A stretch of DNA of 64,000 bases, from NCBI RefSeq assembly GCF_001418655.1, contig NZ_LIQZ01000067.1:1-64000 (forward strand). Reading direction: 5' to 3'. The DNA is from Streptomyces phaeochromogenes. Its GTDB lineage: Bacteria; Actinomycetota; Actinomycetes; Streptomycetales; Streptomycetaceae. The translations under genes were made by a program, and so were the position numbers. Shown in pieces: positions 23,813 through 32,243 of the stretch (position 1 is its first letter; every line of letters starts with the position of its first letter). The notes beneath the pieces were generated by a model. It was not told the origin of the DNA and did not search any database. It saw nothing but the letters and a program-made list of their open reading frames with translations.

Positions 23813-26800
23813 TCATCGGCGGCTGCCCTTCCGGGTGGCGCGGGTGGTGAGCTTCTCGTAGGCGGGCGCGTCGCCGTCCTGGACGCGCTGCCAGGCGCGG
23901 GCGAACAGGTCGGGCACCGGGAGGCGGGGCACGGCACGCGAGCGGTCGGGCACCGGGTAGAGGCCCTCCTTCCAGGTCTCCACCGGCAGGGCGGGGGACT
24001 TGAGGTCGCGCCAGCCGCAGGGCAGGAAGAGGGTGCGCCCGGCGCGCGGTCGCTTCGCCTCGACGACCAGGTCGGTGGCCGCCAGTTCGGTGCGGGCCTT
24101 CTTCAGCCTTGCGGGCTTCCAGCCGGTCCAGCGGGCGCAGTTGCGGTCCGTCGGATCGGGCAGGGCCAGCAACTGGAGGTAGAGCGCGGCCGCGTCCTCA
24201 CCCAGACCGTGTGCCGAGGCCACTTCGGCGACCAGCGCGGGAGCGACGACGGTGGGGTCCTGTGCGTGACCGACGGGTCCCTCCGGGGCGAGACCGGCCG
24301 CCAGGACGCGGTCGAGTCCGTCGTCGAGGATCGTGCGCAGGGCCTGGAGGCCACCGTCGCGGTCCGGACCCACCAGGCCCTCCAGGAGCCCGAGAACCGC
24401 GTCGTCCGGACCGGTGATCGCGGCAGGGCGGAGCAGGACCGTCTCCTGATCGCCGTACCAGGGGCGCAGCACGAGAGCCTCCCCGACAGGCGTCAGACCG
24501 TGTGCGTCGGCGCCTCCGGTGGGGGGAAGCCCGTACGCCTTGCGCAGTTCGACCGCCGTCGAGCCGCCCTTGTCCGTCCACTCGACGTCGAGGTCGAGCA
24601 GCAGCCCGGGGTCGGTGAGACGGCGGCGCAGTGCGGCCAGGCCCTCGGGCAGGAGGGCGCGCAGCGGGTCCCCGTACGGCAGGCCGTAGGCGAGTGCGGT
24701 CAGCGAGGCGACGGCACGGGTCAGGTCGTACCGTCCGGGCAGCGCCGCGGGGTCCGCGGCGACGAGATTGCCGTCCTTGTCCGGCCGTTGCACCGTCGTG
24801 CGGCTGAGCCAGGGGGTGAGCCCCGGATTGAGCACGGCCTCGGCGGAGCCGGCGGGCAGACCGGCGAGATCGGCCGCGAGGTCCTCGGGCAGGCGGACGA
24901 CGGAACCGAGGCGCTCGGCCCACACCCGGCCCGCTGCCGCGATGTCCGGTCCGGTCGTCCACAGATCGGCAGGGTCCTCGGGCAGCAGGGCGCTCAGGAG
25001 GGCGAACCGGTCCTCCCGGCCGAGCGACGACAGGCGGCCGTTGCCCAGGTCCATCTGCCGGGGCTTCAGACCGATCGTGGCGAGTACGTCGGCGCTGGGG
25101 TTCTGCGGACGCGCGGCGAGGAGCACGGTGGCCTGGACGGGGCCCAGACCGCCGTGGGTCGCGGCGGCGAACGCGGCGGGTGCATCGGAGTGCCAGGGGG
25201 CGGCGCCCTTGTCCCGGATCATCCGGGTGAGGGCGGCCAGCCCGTCGGCCGGGAACGCCGACGGCACTGCGGTCTCCTTGTCCAGGGTGAAGTGGGCGAC
25301 GGCGCCGAACGCACCCGAGGGGTCGTGGTCGAGGGCGAGCCAACTGACCCGGTTGCGCTCGGAGTCGACGTTCTGGCAGCCGAGGAGGACCACGGTGCGT
25401 CCGTCCCGGCGGAGTACCTGACCGGCACGTTGCTGCTTGGTGTGCGGCTCGCTCAGCAGGATCTCGCGCAGCCCGTTTCCGGGTGCGGCCAGCGGTCCTT
25501 CGGCGACCGCCTCCAGCAGCAGGAGCAGGGATTCCCGTTCGGCGTCGGTCAGGGTGGGTGTGGCGGTCCGGAAGGCCAGCGGTCGCAGCACGGCCAGGAT
25601 CGACGGCCACACGATGCCGATGTCGGGGATCGTGCGCTCCTCGCTCCGCCAGCCGTCACCGAGGGCGCCCGTCTGTGCCAGGTCGGGCAGCGGCTTGCCC
25701 TCGGCGGGCCGTCCGGACAGCACGTGGTTCACGGACCGGATCTGGCGCAGGGCGGTCCACGCGTGGTTGCCTCCCCACCATCCCCCCAGATCGGCGATGC
25801 CGGCGGTGACCGCGCGCAGGGTGCGGTCCTCGCCGTGCTTGGGGCGGTAGTCCGCGAACATCCCCTCGTTCTGGCGCTGTTCGGGCCGCTTCTTCTCGAC
25901 CGGCGGTGCCACGAACGCGGCAGCCGTCCCGGCGAGGTGGAGCGCCGCACGGACCAGGGCGGACACGCCGATGAGCAGCCGCTCGTCGGTGAGGCCGGAC
26001 AGGGCCCGCGACACGGCAGGCCGAATGAAGTCGTCCACCGACGGGACGACGGGCTTGCCGTCGACGGTGGTGTTGGCGGCGTCGCCGGCCTTGACGATCT
26101 GTGCCTCACGCTCGGTCAGGGCCTGGGCCGCGGCACGCAGCACGTCGGCCGCTGCCTCGTCGGTGAGCGCGCGCAGCACGGCGGACGCCCGTTCGTCACG
26201 GGGGCGCAGCGAGTGCCAGAAGGCCAAGGGCGGTACGAGCCGTGTGCCGGCGGCGTACTCCCCGCCCCGCTGACCGGGTGTCACCCGGCCGAGTTCGCCG
26301 GTGGCGGAGGTGTCCTCGGAGGCGAACAGCACAACATGCTGGTGGAGGTACGCGGCGACGGGCTCGGCACCTCCGGGCAGTCGGAGCGCCCCGAGAGGGA
26401 AGCCGGCCGCCCGCAGGGTGACGGTCCGGCCGTCCGGCGTACCGGCGGTCGTCCGAGCTTCGGCGCCTTCGCCCTCCGAGCGCACCCAGCGGCCGAGCAC
26501 CGAGCCGTCGGTGCCGAAGGGGCTGTGTTCGAGGCCGGGTTGCAGCGGCAGGACCTCGCAGTGGTGCTGAAGGAGCGCGGCGTCCTCGCGGATGCCGGAC
26601 CGCAGGAACGCGGGCAGGGACGCCCGTCCGTGCGTACCGGTGACCGGGTCGTACTCCAGCCAGACCTGCTGTCGGCCCTGCCTGCCCTGGCGCCAGCAGG
26701 TCGTGCCGTCACCTATGACGGACCGGCTCGGCGGCAGGACGGTGTCGCCGGCGTGCAGGGTGCGTCCGCCGGTGGCACGGCCGCCGCCGGTCAGGGGGAT

Positions 26801-28885
26801 GGAGGGGGCACCGGCATCGTTGCCGTACCAGTGGGGCAGTTGCTCGCCGCCGAGGGTGAACACCTCGGACGGCCGGGCCGACCAGTAGCCGAACTGCTTG
26901 CTGTCCTGCCGCCACATCACCAGCAGTTCGCCGTCGGTGTAGCGGAACTGCGGTTGCTGCCAGCGGTCCAGCTCGACGGGCAGGCGCAGGTCGTGGTCGA
27001 GCAGCACCTTGTCCGGTCCGACGACGACGGCCTTGTGCCTGCGGGAGAGGATCAGCGCGGGCCAGGCCTCGGTCAGGCGCAGTGGGTCGTCGTCGCGGCT
27101 GCGCCTGCGCCCGCTCCTGGTCTTGGTGTTGGAGTCCGTGTCGGTATCGGTGTCGAGGAGGTGCAGCGCCTCGTCCAGGGCGGGCCAGCCCAGTTCGTCG
27201 GGGATGCCGGACCGCAGGGTGCGGCCGAGCAGCGGCGCGATCTCGTGCTCCGCGATACGCGCGACCGCTTGGGGGCTGACCCGGGCGGCGACCGGACGGA
27301 AGGGGCGCAGGCGGTTGAGTGCCGTGCGGGCGCCGGGCAGACCCGTCGAGGCGCGGAACGTCTCGGCCGCGTCGTCCAGCCACTCGCGCAGCACCTCGCC
27401 CAGTACGGGATGGGAGGCGAGGGCCTCCAGCACTCCGGCGAGTGTCCGGTCGTCGCTCAGCGCATCGATGGCCCGGTGCAGCAGGGGCCGGAAACGCGGA
27501 TCCGCGGCCGTGGCGGTCAGGTCGCGCCCACCGGACTCACGATCGCGAAGCCAGCGGTCGAGGGACAGATACACGTCCTTGTCAGCGTCGGGCATGGCGA
27601 GGGGAACGCCCTGTGCCACGCACAGGTCCAGGAGGTCGAGGTCGGCACCGGCGTGCCAGCGGCCCGTGAACAGGTCCACGGCCCGGCCGTCGGCACGCAG
27701 CCGCGGCGCCATCCGTTCGACGAGCTGGAGAGTGAGCGGGGAGCGGCTGCTGACCGTGCCGCCGTGCTTGCGGTGGGCGGCCCAGCGGCTGAGCCACTCC
27801 GCCGCGTCGACGGCTCCCGTCTGCTCGCCGTCCTGACTGGCCCCACTGTCCTGACTGCCGTCGCCTTCCTCGCCGTCCTCGCCGGTGAGGAGGCGATCGG
27901 CGCCGCTCTCCGCGAGCAGCGTCAACCAGAACTCGTCGTCCTTGACCTCGCGTCCCAAGGTGGTCGGCATGATCTCCAGCAGCCGGGCCCGTACGGCCGG
28001 TTGCCGCTCGGCGAGGACCGCGAGGGTGGCTCGGTAGGCGGTCCAGAAGGAGACGGGCGCGCGCACAGCGGCGGGCGAGGCGACCAGGTCGGCCACCAGG
28101 GCACATTCCTCGGTGACCCGGGACAGCCCGGCGGCCTTGATCAGACCGCGGGCGTCCTGCGGCAGCGACGCGTACGGAGGCATGCCCGCCGCGCAGCGCT
28201 CCACACACAGCTGCCGGAACTGCGACCACGCCGTGGCGGCGTCGAGCCTGTGGGCCAGATCCTTCACATACTCCTTGAGCGCCTTGACCGTCAGCGCTCC
28301 GGCGAAGGCGAACTCCAGGAACACGGCGCGCTGCCGATCCTCGTCGACGGCGAGTGCGTGCACCCGCTCGGCCTCGCGGGCCTTGCCGAAGAAGGCGGCG
28401 GCGTACGTCGTGTTCTCGTGCTGGAGGAAGATCCGGGCGGCCTGCTCGTAGAAGGTGGGCAGGAAGTGCGGCACTGCCCGGCCGAGCCGCTCGCCGAGCT
28501 CCTCGAAGCCCTCTTTGGCGGTGCCGGGGCGGGACTTGGCCTGGCGTGCGAGCCGCTCGACGTCCTTGACCAGGGCCAGTGCGTGGTGGCCGTTGGCCGG
28601 GTCGTTGACCAGTGCCCAGGCGGGGAAGCCGAGGGTCTCCCGGCGCACCTGGCCGACCTCGGGGGTCTCCGGTTCGCGGGCCAGACCGAGGAACTCCAGG
28701 GCCAGGTCTTCTGCCTCGCCGAGGGTGCCCGGCACGAGACGGACGGCGAGCCGGCCGTCCAGCGCGGGGTGGGTGTACGTCCGTACGGTGAGGGAGTCGG
28801 CGTCCTCGCCGGTGGTCGTGCCCACGGGCAGGACTGCGCCGGCTTCCAGCAGCGCGGTCGCGGTGGTGTGTGCGTAGGTGGTCAT
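23813..28885 (-). CDS. 1690-residue protein of the MoxR/VWA operon
   Basis: I do not recognise a named domain over most of this 1690-residue cytoplasmic protein. It is mostly helical with scattered strands, has no signal peptide or transmembrane segment, and contains an Asp/Gly/Ser-rich acidic insertion (around residue 335-355) and a Thr/Asp-rich one (TDTDTDSNTKT). The C-terminal 120 residues have a winged-helix-like look (GWKPARLKKARTELAATDLV) and a strongly basic end. The ATG at 28885 overlaps the DUF4132 stop as ATGA. The size and position suggest a scaffold or target of the ATPase. It could be a large substrate-binding or effector protein of the set. Confidence 0.75.
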   Translation of the reverse strand: MTTYAHTTATALLEAGAVLPVGTTTGEDADSLTVRTYTHPALDGRLAVRLVPGTLGEAEDLALEFLGLAREPETPEVGQVRRETLGFPAWALVNDPANGHHALALVKDVERLARQAKSRPGTAKEGFEELGERLGRAVPHFLPTFYEQAARIFLQHENTTYAAAFFGKAREAERVHALAVDEDRQRAVFLEFAFAGALTVKALKEYVKDLAHRLDAATAWSQFRQLCVERCAAGMPPYASLPQDARGLIKAAGLSRVTEECALVADLVASPAAVRAPVSFWTAYRATLAVLAERQPAVRARLLEIMPTTLGREVKDDEFWLTLLAESGADRLLTGEDGEEGDGSQDSGASQDGEQTGAVDAAEWLSRWAAHRKHGGTVSSRSPLTLQLVERMAPRLRADGRAVDLFTGRWHAGADLDLLDLCVAQGVPLAMPDADKDVYLSLDRWLRDRESGGRDLTATAADPRFRPLLHRAIDALSDDRTLAGVLEALASHPVLGEVLREWLDDAAETFRASTGLPGARTALNRLRPFRPVAARVSPQAVARIAEHEIAPLLGRTLRSGIPDELGWPALDEALHLLDTDTDTDSNTKTRSGRRRSRDDDPLRLTEAWPALILSRRHKAVVVGPDKVLLDHDLRLPVELDRWQQPQFRYTDGELLVMWRQDSKQFGYWSARPSEVFTLGGEQLPHWYGNDAGAPSIPLTGGGRATGGRTLHAGDTVLPPSRSVIGDGTTCWRQGRQGRQQVWLEYDPVTGTHGRASLPAFLRSGIREDAALLQHHCEVLPLQPGLEHSPFGTDGSVLGRWVRSEGEGAEARTTAGTPDGRTVTLRAAGFPLGALRLPGGAEPVAAYLHQHVVLFASEDTSATGELGRVTPGQRGGEYAAGTRLVPPLAFWHSLRPRDERASAVLRALTDEAAADVLRAAAQALTEREAQIVKAGDAANTTVDGKPVVPSVDDFIRPAVSRALSGLTDERLLIGVSALVRAALHLAGTAAAFVAPPVEKKRPEQRQNEGMFADYRPKHGEDRTLRAVTAGIADLGGWWGGNHAWTALRQIRSVNHVLSGRPAEGKPLPDLAQTGALGDGWRSEERTIPDIGIVWPSILAVLRPLAFRTATPTLTDAERESLLLLLEAVAEGPLAAPGNGLREILLSEPHTKQQRAGQVLRRDGRTVVLLGCQNVDSERNRVSWLALDHDPSGAFGAVAHFTLDKETAVPSAFPADGLAALTRMIRDKGAAPWHSDAPAAFAAATHGGLGPVQATVLLAARPQNPSADVLATIGLKPRQMDLGNGRLSSLGREDRFALLSALLPEDPADLWTTGPDIAAAGRVWAERLGSVVRLPEDLAADLAGLPAGSAEAVLNPGLTPWLSRTTVQRPDKDGNLVAADPAALPGRYDLTRAVASLTALAYGLPYGDPLRALLPEGLAALRRRLTDPGLLLDLDVEWTDKGGSTAVELRKAYGLPPTGGADAHGLTPVGEALVLRPWYGDQETVLLRPAAITGPDDAVLGLLEGLVGPDRDGGLQALRTILDDGLDRVLAAGLAPEGPVGHAQDPTVVAPALVAEVASAHGLGEDAAALYLQLLALPDPTDRNCARWTGWKPARLKKARTELAATDLVVEAKRPRAGRTLFLPCGWRDLKSPALPVETWKEGLYPVPDRSRAVPRLPVPDLFARAWQRVQDGDAPAYEKLTTRATRKGSRR

Positions 28886-29736
28886 GCCGCCTGCTCCTCG
28901 TCCTCGATGTCACGCCCGGCGAACAGTGCGGCAGCCATGCGCATGCCCTCCGACCAGGCGACGGGCCCCACCTGACCGAGCTTCAGCACCTTTCCGGAGC
29001 CGTCGGTCCACATGAGGGGGCCGGTCTCGGTCTCCTCGTAACCGTCGTAGTCGCCGATCCAGACGCGGGCCTCCACGCCGCGCGCGTCCTCCCGCACGGA
29101 GCAGACGGCGTTGCCGCCGCGCACGCGGTAGCCGAGCTGGGTGGTCCTGCCGTGCAGGAAGCGCAGTTGCTTGAACGCGCCGCCCGCGTAGTCCTCGACG
29201 GTGGTGGCCTCGGCGTCGAGGCCCGCGGGGCGCCGCCACACCTCGCGGAAGAGCTGCTGGGCCCGCTGCTCGACGCCGAGTTCGACGGCGAACTCCCGCA
29301 GATCCTCAAGGTCGTCGAGAAGGACGGGGTGGGGGAGGTGGACGAGCTCGGGGGCGATGCGGACGCTGTCTCCGTCGAGGTCGACAAGACCGAGCCCGCG
29401 CTCCAGGTCGGCGTCCCGGAGGAATCCGGCCACTTCGCCGTCCGGACCGGTGACGACGAGATCGCGCAGCGCGCTCTGCCAGGCGGGATCCGGCCACACC
29501 CGGGCGATGACGGCGAGGGGCACGGGAAGCGAGCGCACCATCCACTTCTCGACGTCGGCGAGGCACTGGCGTTCGTGCCGTTCCAGCCACTCGGCGAGCT
29601 GCCGCAGTCCCATGACCGCGGGATCGTCCGCGAGTTTGGCCGGTACCGACTTCAGCTGCCGCCCCGCGGCGTTGCGGCACACCACCTTTCCGCCGTCGAG
29701 GCCGACCTCGTAGTCGCCGGCCATGACCCACCCCAT
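28882..29736 (-). CDS. DUF4132 domain protein, first gene of the MoxR/VWA operon
   Basis: This 284-residue protein contains a DUF4132 domain, known from E. coli MolR/YehI. It starts with a strand-rich segment (DYEVGLDGGKVVCRNAAGR), then a helical part (GLRQLAEWLERHERQC), and ends with a domain containing RTTQLGYRVRGG and ARVWIGDYDGYEE. I chose ATG 29736 because GGGGAGG precedes it by 5 nt; an ATG at 29724 is also possible. It is the first gene of the operon and overlaps the next gene as ATGA. YehI also has a WGR domain, which I do not see here, so the 1690-residue neighbour may carry the missing role. Confidence 0.75.
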   Translation of the reverse strand: MGWVMAGDYEVGLDGGKVVCRNAAGRQLKSVPAKLADDPAVMGLRQLAEWLERHERQCLADVEKWMVRSLPVPLAVIARVWPDPAWQSALRDLVVTGPDGEVAGFLRDADLERGLGLVDLDGDSVRIAPELVHLPHPVLLDDLEDLREFAVELGVEQRAQQLFREVWRRPAGLDAEATTVEDYAGGAFKQLRFLHGRTTQLGYRVRGGNAVCSVREDARGVEARVWIGDYDGYEETETGPLMWTDGSGKVLKLGQVGPVAWSEGMRMAAALFAGRDIEDEEQAA

Positions 29737-29745
29737 ATGTGCCTC

Positions 29746-29775
29746 CCCGCACTTCACTGACCCGCATTTCACTGA
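29746..29775. promoter_or_regulatory. Tandem 15-bp repeat in the divergent DUF4132/OGG promoter region
   Basis: CCCGCACTTCACTGA (29746-29760) is followed immediately by CCCGCATTTCACTGA (29761-29775), differing at one base. The tandem copies begin 10 bp upstream of the DUF4132 start codon and the first includes its ribosome site. Tandem 15-bp sites at this place suggest a bound regulator. Confidence 0.45.
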
Positions 29776-29846
29776 TCAAGTGACCGGAACTCTAGGTGAG
29801 ACCACTGACAACGCCTGCTCCGAGCCCCCTGGGACCTGTCTCCGGG

Positions 29847-29868
29847 CCGACTTCGAGTCCGAAGTCGG
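29847..29868. promoter_or_regulatory. 9-bp perfect inverted repeat upstream of the OGG-fold gene
   Basis: CCGACTTCG (29847-29855) and CGAAGTCGG (29860-29868) flank AGTC. The palindrome lies 57 bp before the OGG-fold start in the divergent region and could be an operator or an RNA hairpin. Confidence 0.45.
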
Positions 29869-29924
29869 TAAGTCCCCAGTACCCTGCGGACTTTCGAGGT
29901 GTCAGGGGAAACGGGGGGCGCGGG

Positions 29925-30758
29925 ATGGGACGTCAGGATCTCGCGGACGCGCTGGACGACGAGCTGGGGAAGCGGCTGCTGCCCCCAACCGCGGTGCGGG
30001 CGCTGGGACGTTGGCTGGCCGGATCCGGCGCTCAGTACGTGACAGGTGCCGGCGGCCACGCCGTGGAGTACGTGCCCGCGCAGTGGTCAGGCATCGAGCC
30101 ATGGCCCGTTGAACTACCCGAGCGGTCGCGGACAGGAACAGCGAGAATCAGCCGCGACCAGGTGGCCGCCTCGACCCGCGGGGCGGCAGAGCGCTCGCAA
30201 TGGTCCGAGGCCCTGGTCGCGTCGTACGTATGGGGGCAGGGCCGGACCGGCTACGGTCCGCACCGTCTCAAGGAGATCCTGGCGGAGCCCACTGTCGACG
30301 ACGCGTTGGCCGCGGCCGGTGCCACCCTTCGCGCGGAGGGAGCCGTCGCGGCGTACCACGGCCTCCGCGGGGCGGTGAAAGGACTGGGACCGGCGTTCTT
30401 CACCAAGTTCCTCTACTTCCTCGACCAGCGCCGCGTCCTCGACCATGGCTGCTCCCTCAACCTGACGGCGGATGCTCCGGCCGCTCCCCGCGCGCTGATC
30501 CTGGATCAGCGGGTCGCGCGGGTGATGAGGGCTCATGCCGCGTGGGTGGGCGCGGACATGGGACTGGCCACCGCGTCGGACGTGGCCGCCTGGATCTGGT
30601 CGGACAGCGGCTGGACCTCCCATCGGTACGGGGTGTACCTGGGGTGGATCCACTCCGCGACCGGGCAACTCGCCGCCGCGGGGATCGGATGGCCCGGGTC
30701 ACGCCCGGACGTGCTGGAACTGGCGTTGTTCGACGGTGTCTGGATTCCCGCGTCCTGA
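29925..30758 (+). CDS. OGG-fold helix-hairpin-helix DNA glycosylase-like protein
   Basis: This 277-residue protein resembles the 8-oxoguanine DNA glycosylase OGG-fold family. A helix-hairpin-helix stretch is at about 147-166 (GLRGAVKGLGPAFFTKFL), with lysine 161 a candidate nucleophile, and the conserved aspartate D194 sits in LILDQRVARVM, as in HhH glycosylases. The usual role of the fold is to remove oxidised bases from DNA, but the distance from OGG1 is large. The ATG at 29925 follows a G-rich stretch. It is divergent from the DUF4132/MoxR/VWA operon across a 188-bp control region, so co-regulation is possible. It stands alone on its strand. Confidence 0.72.
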   Translation: MGRQDLADALDDELGKRLLPPTAVRALGRWLAGSGAQYVTGAGGHAVEYVPAQWSGIEPWPVELPERSRTGTARISRDQVAASTRGAAERSQWSEALVASYVWGQGRTGYGPHRLKEILAEPTVDDALAAAGATLRAEGAVAAYHGLRGAVKGLGPAFFTKFLYFLDQRRVLDHGCSLNLTADAPAAPRALILDQRVARVMRAHAAWVGADMGLATASDVAAWIWSDSGWTSHRYGVYLGWIHSATGQLAAAGIGWPGSRPDVLELALFDGVWIPAS

Positions 30759-30890
30759 CATCTGGCACATCTGGCGCGGAGGAGTGCCTGACCTGCCTTC
30801 TTTCGCCCTGTTCGAATCTCGTGGACCGGCGGTCGTGTTCACACGCACTCTTCATTCGTCACAACAACCACACACCTCGGGAGAGACACC

Positions 30891-31256
30891 ATGCGTACCC
30901 GCCGCCTAGCCCTCCTGTGCAGCACCGCCGTACTGGCCCTCGGAGGAAGCCTCGCGGTCGCGCCCTCCGCGAGCGCCGCGGTCGCCGAGACGAACTGCAA
31001 CTACATCTCCGACACCGCCCGGCCCACGGTCCGTCCCAACGACGAGGGCAACGCGGTTCGCCAGGTGCAGTGCCTCATCAACTACTACAGCAAGTACTCC
31101 GACTGGCTCGACGTGGACGGGGACTACGGCCAGGCCACCGCGCGGGGCGTGTACTACGTGCAGACCTGTAACGCCACCGACGGCGGTGCCGACGGCATCG
31201 TGGGTCCCAGCACGTGGAACCGCCTCTACAACCCGAAGCCCGCTTGCGCGCTGTAG
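30891..31256 (+). CDS. Secreted peptidoglycan-binding domain protein
   Basis: This 121-residue protein has a Sec signal peptide (MRTRRLALLCSTAVLALGG, cleavage near SASA-AVA, residue 29-31). The mature part is a single peptidoglycan-binding-1 domain: VRPNDEGNAVRQVQCLINYY, VDGDYGQATARGVYYVQ and DGIVGPSTWNRL. Four cysteines (CNY, VQCL, QTCN, PACA) probably form two disulfides. It has no catalytic domain and likely sits in the cell wall. The GGGAGAG site precedes the ATG. A PGRP amidase gene follows after a terminator-like hairpin. Confidence 0.9.
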   Translation: MRTRRLALLCSTAVLALGGSLAVAPSASAAVAETNCNYISDTARPTVRPNDEGNAVRQVQCLINYYSKYSDWLDVDGDYGQATARGVYYVQTCNATDGGADGIVGPSTWNRLYNPKPACAL

Positions 31257-31276
31257 GGCACTCCTCCGTTCCACCG

Positions 31277-31309
31277 GCTGCCCGCTTCCCGACCGAAGGA
31301 GCGGGCAGC
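31277..31309 (+). terminator. Hairpin after the peptidoglycan-binding gene
   Basis: GCTGCCCGCT (31277-31286) and AGCGGGCAGC (31300-31309) form a 10-bp perfect stem just after the stop at 31256 and before the amidase gene. It probably ends the first transcript or attenuates read-through. Confidence 0.65.
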
Positions 31310-31349
31310 TTCGACCGGCCCGGCCCCCCCCCACAGGAGGAATCACGCG

Positions 31350-32114
31350 ATGACGGTCCCGGACTCGAACCCCGAAGGCTCCCGGAGCACAGCCGGCACG
31401 GCGTCCCCGGTGTCGCGACGCGTGTTCCTGGGTGCGCTCGGAACCGCCGCCGCGTTGAGCGTCGTGCCCCGCCCATCCGAGGCCGCTGCCGCCTCCGCCG
31501 CGTACACCTTACGCACGCGCGCGGCCTGGGGCGCGAACGAGACGCTGCGGTACGCCGCCGACGGTACGGAGATCTGGCCGCCGGAGTACTACCCGGTCCA
31601 GACCCTCACCGTGCACCACACCGACGACGGGAGCACCGACCCGGACCCGGCCGCCGTGGTGCGCGCGATCTACCGCAACGACACCGTCGGCAAGGGCTAT
31701 GGGGACATCGGCTACAACTTCCTGATCGACAGGAACGGCCTTGTGTACGAAGGGCGTTGGTCCGGTACCGACGGCGTGCCCGCGCACGACGCGTCGGGGC
31801 GGATGGTCACCGGAGCGCACGTCCAGGGATACAACAGCGGAAACCTCGGAATCGCCCTTCTGGGGACGCTGACGACCACGCCCCCGACGACCGCCGCACG
31901 CACCGCGCTCATCCAGCTCCTGGCCGAACTGGCCGAGCGTCACGCGATCGCCCCCTTGGGGAAGGTGTCCTACGTCAATCCGGTGAGCGGAGCCGCCCGC
32001 GTCGCGCCTGCCATCGGCGGTCACCTCCACTGGGCTGCCACAGACTGCCCGGGTACGGTCTTCGCAGACATGCCCGCCATACGCGCAGAGGTGGCCGCCC
32101 TGATCCAGGGCTGA
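31350..32114 (+). CDS. Exported N-acetylmuramoyl-L-alanine amidase (PGRP type)
   Basis: This 254-residue protein is a zinc amidase of the PGRP/amidase-2 family that cleaves the bond between muramic acid and the stem peptide. A twin-arginine signal (SRRVFLGALGTAAAL, residues 22-36) points to Tat export. Zinc ligands are H89 or H90 (VHHTD), a histidine in GGHLHW and the cysteine in TDCPG, with the tyrosine in YNFLIDRNG in place. Leucine 54 is encoded by TTA at 31509-31511, so translation may depend on bldA tRNA, as is common for developmental genes. The wall-binding protein gene upstream suggests a wall-remodelling role. Confidence 0.92.
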   Translation: MTVPDSNPEGSRSTAGTASPVSRRVFLGALGTAAALSVVPRPSEAAAASAAYTLRTRAAWGANETLRYAADGTEIWPPEYYPVQTLTVHHTDDGSTDPDPAAVVRAIYRNDTVGKGYGDIGYNFLIDRNGLVYEGRWSGTDGVPAHDASGRMVTGAHVQGYNSGNLGIALLGTLTTTPPTTAARTALIQLLAELAERHAIAPLGKVSYVNPVSGAARVAPAIGGHLHWAATDCPGTVFADMPAIRAEVAALIQG

Positions 32115-32243
32115 CAGTTCGGGCGTACACGGCACTGACCCCGCTGTGTGCGCCCGAAGGATGATCCGTTCCAGTCATTGTCTTCACGAGGGCCGGCGCG
32201 GCATCGTCTGCGGCACCGGGCAGGAATCACGCATGGGGGGACC

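Noticed and set aside
23624..28975. A plus-strand open frame of 1783 codons opposite the giant minus-strand gene
   Set aside because: It is the reverse-strand shadow caused by high GC; its composition is repetitive Gly/Arg/Gln, and the minus-strand protein has better codon bias, a start overlap with the DUF4132 gene and correct operon spacing.
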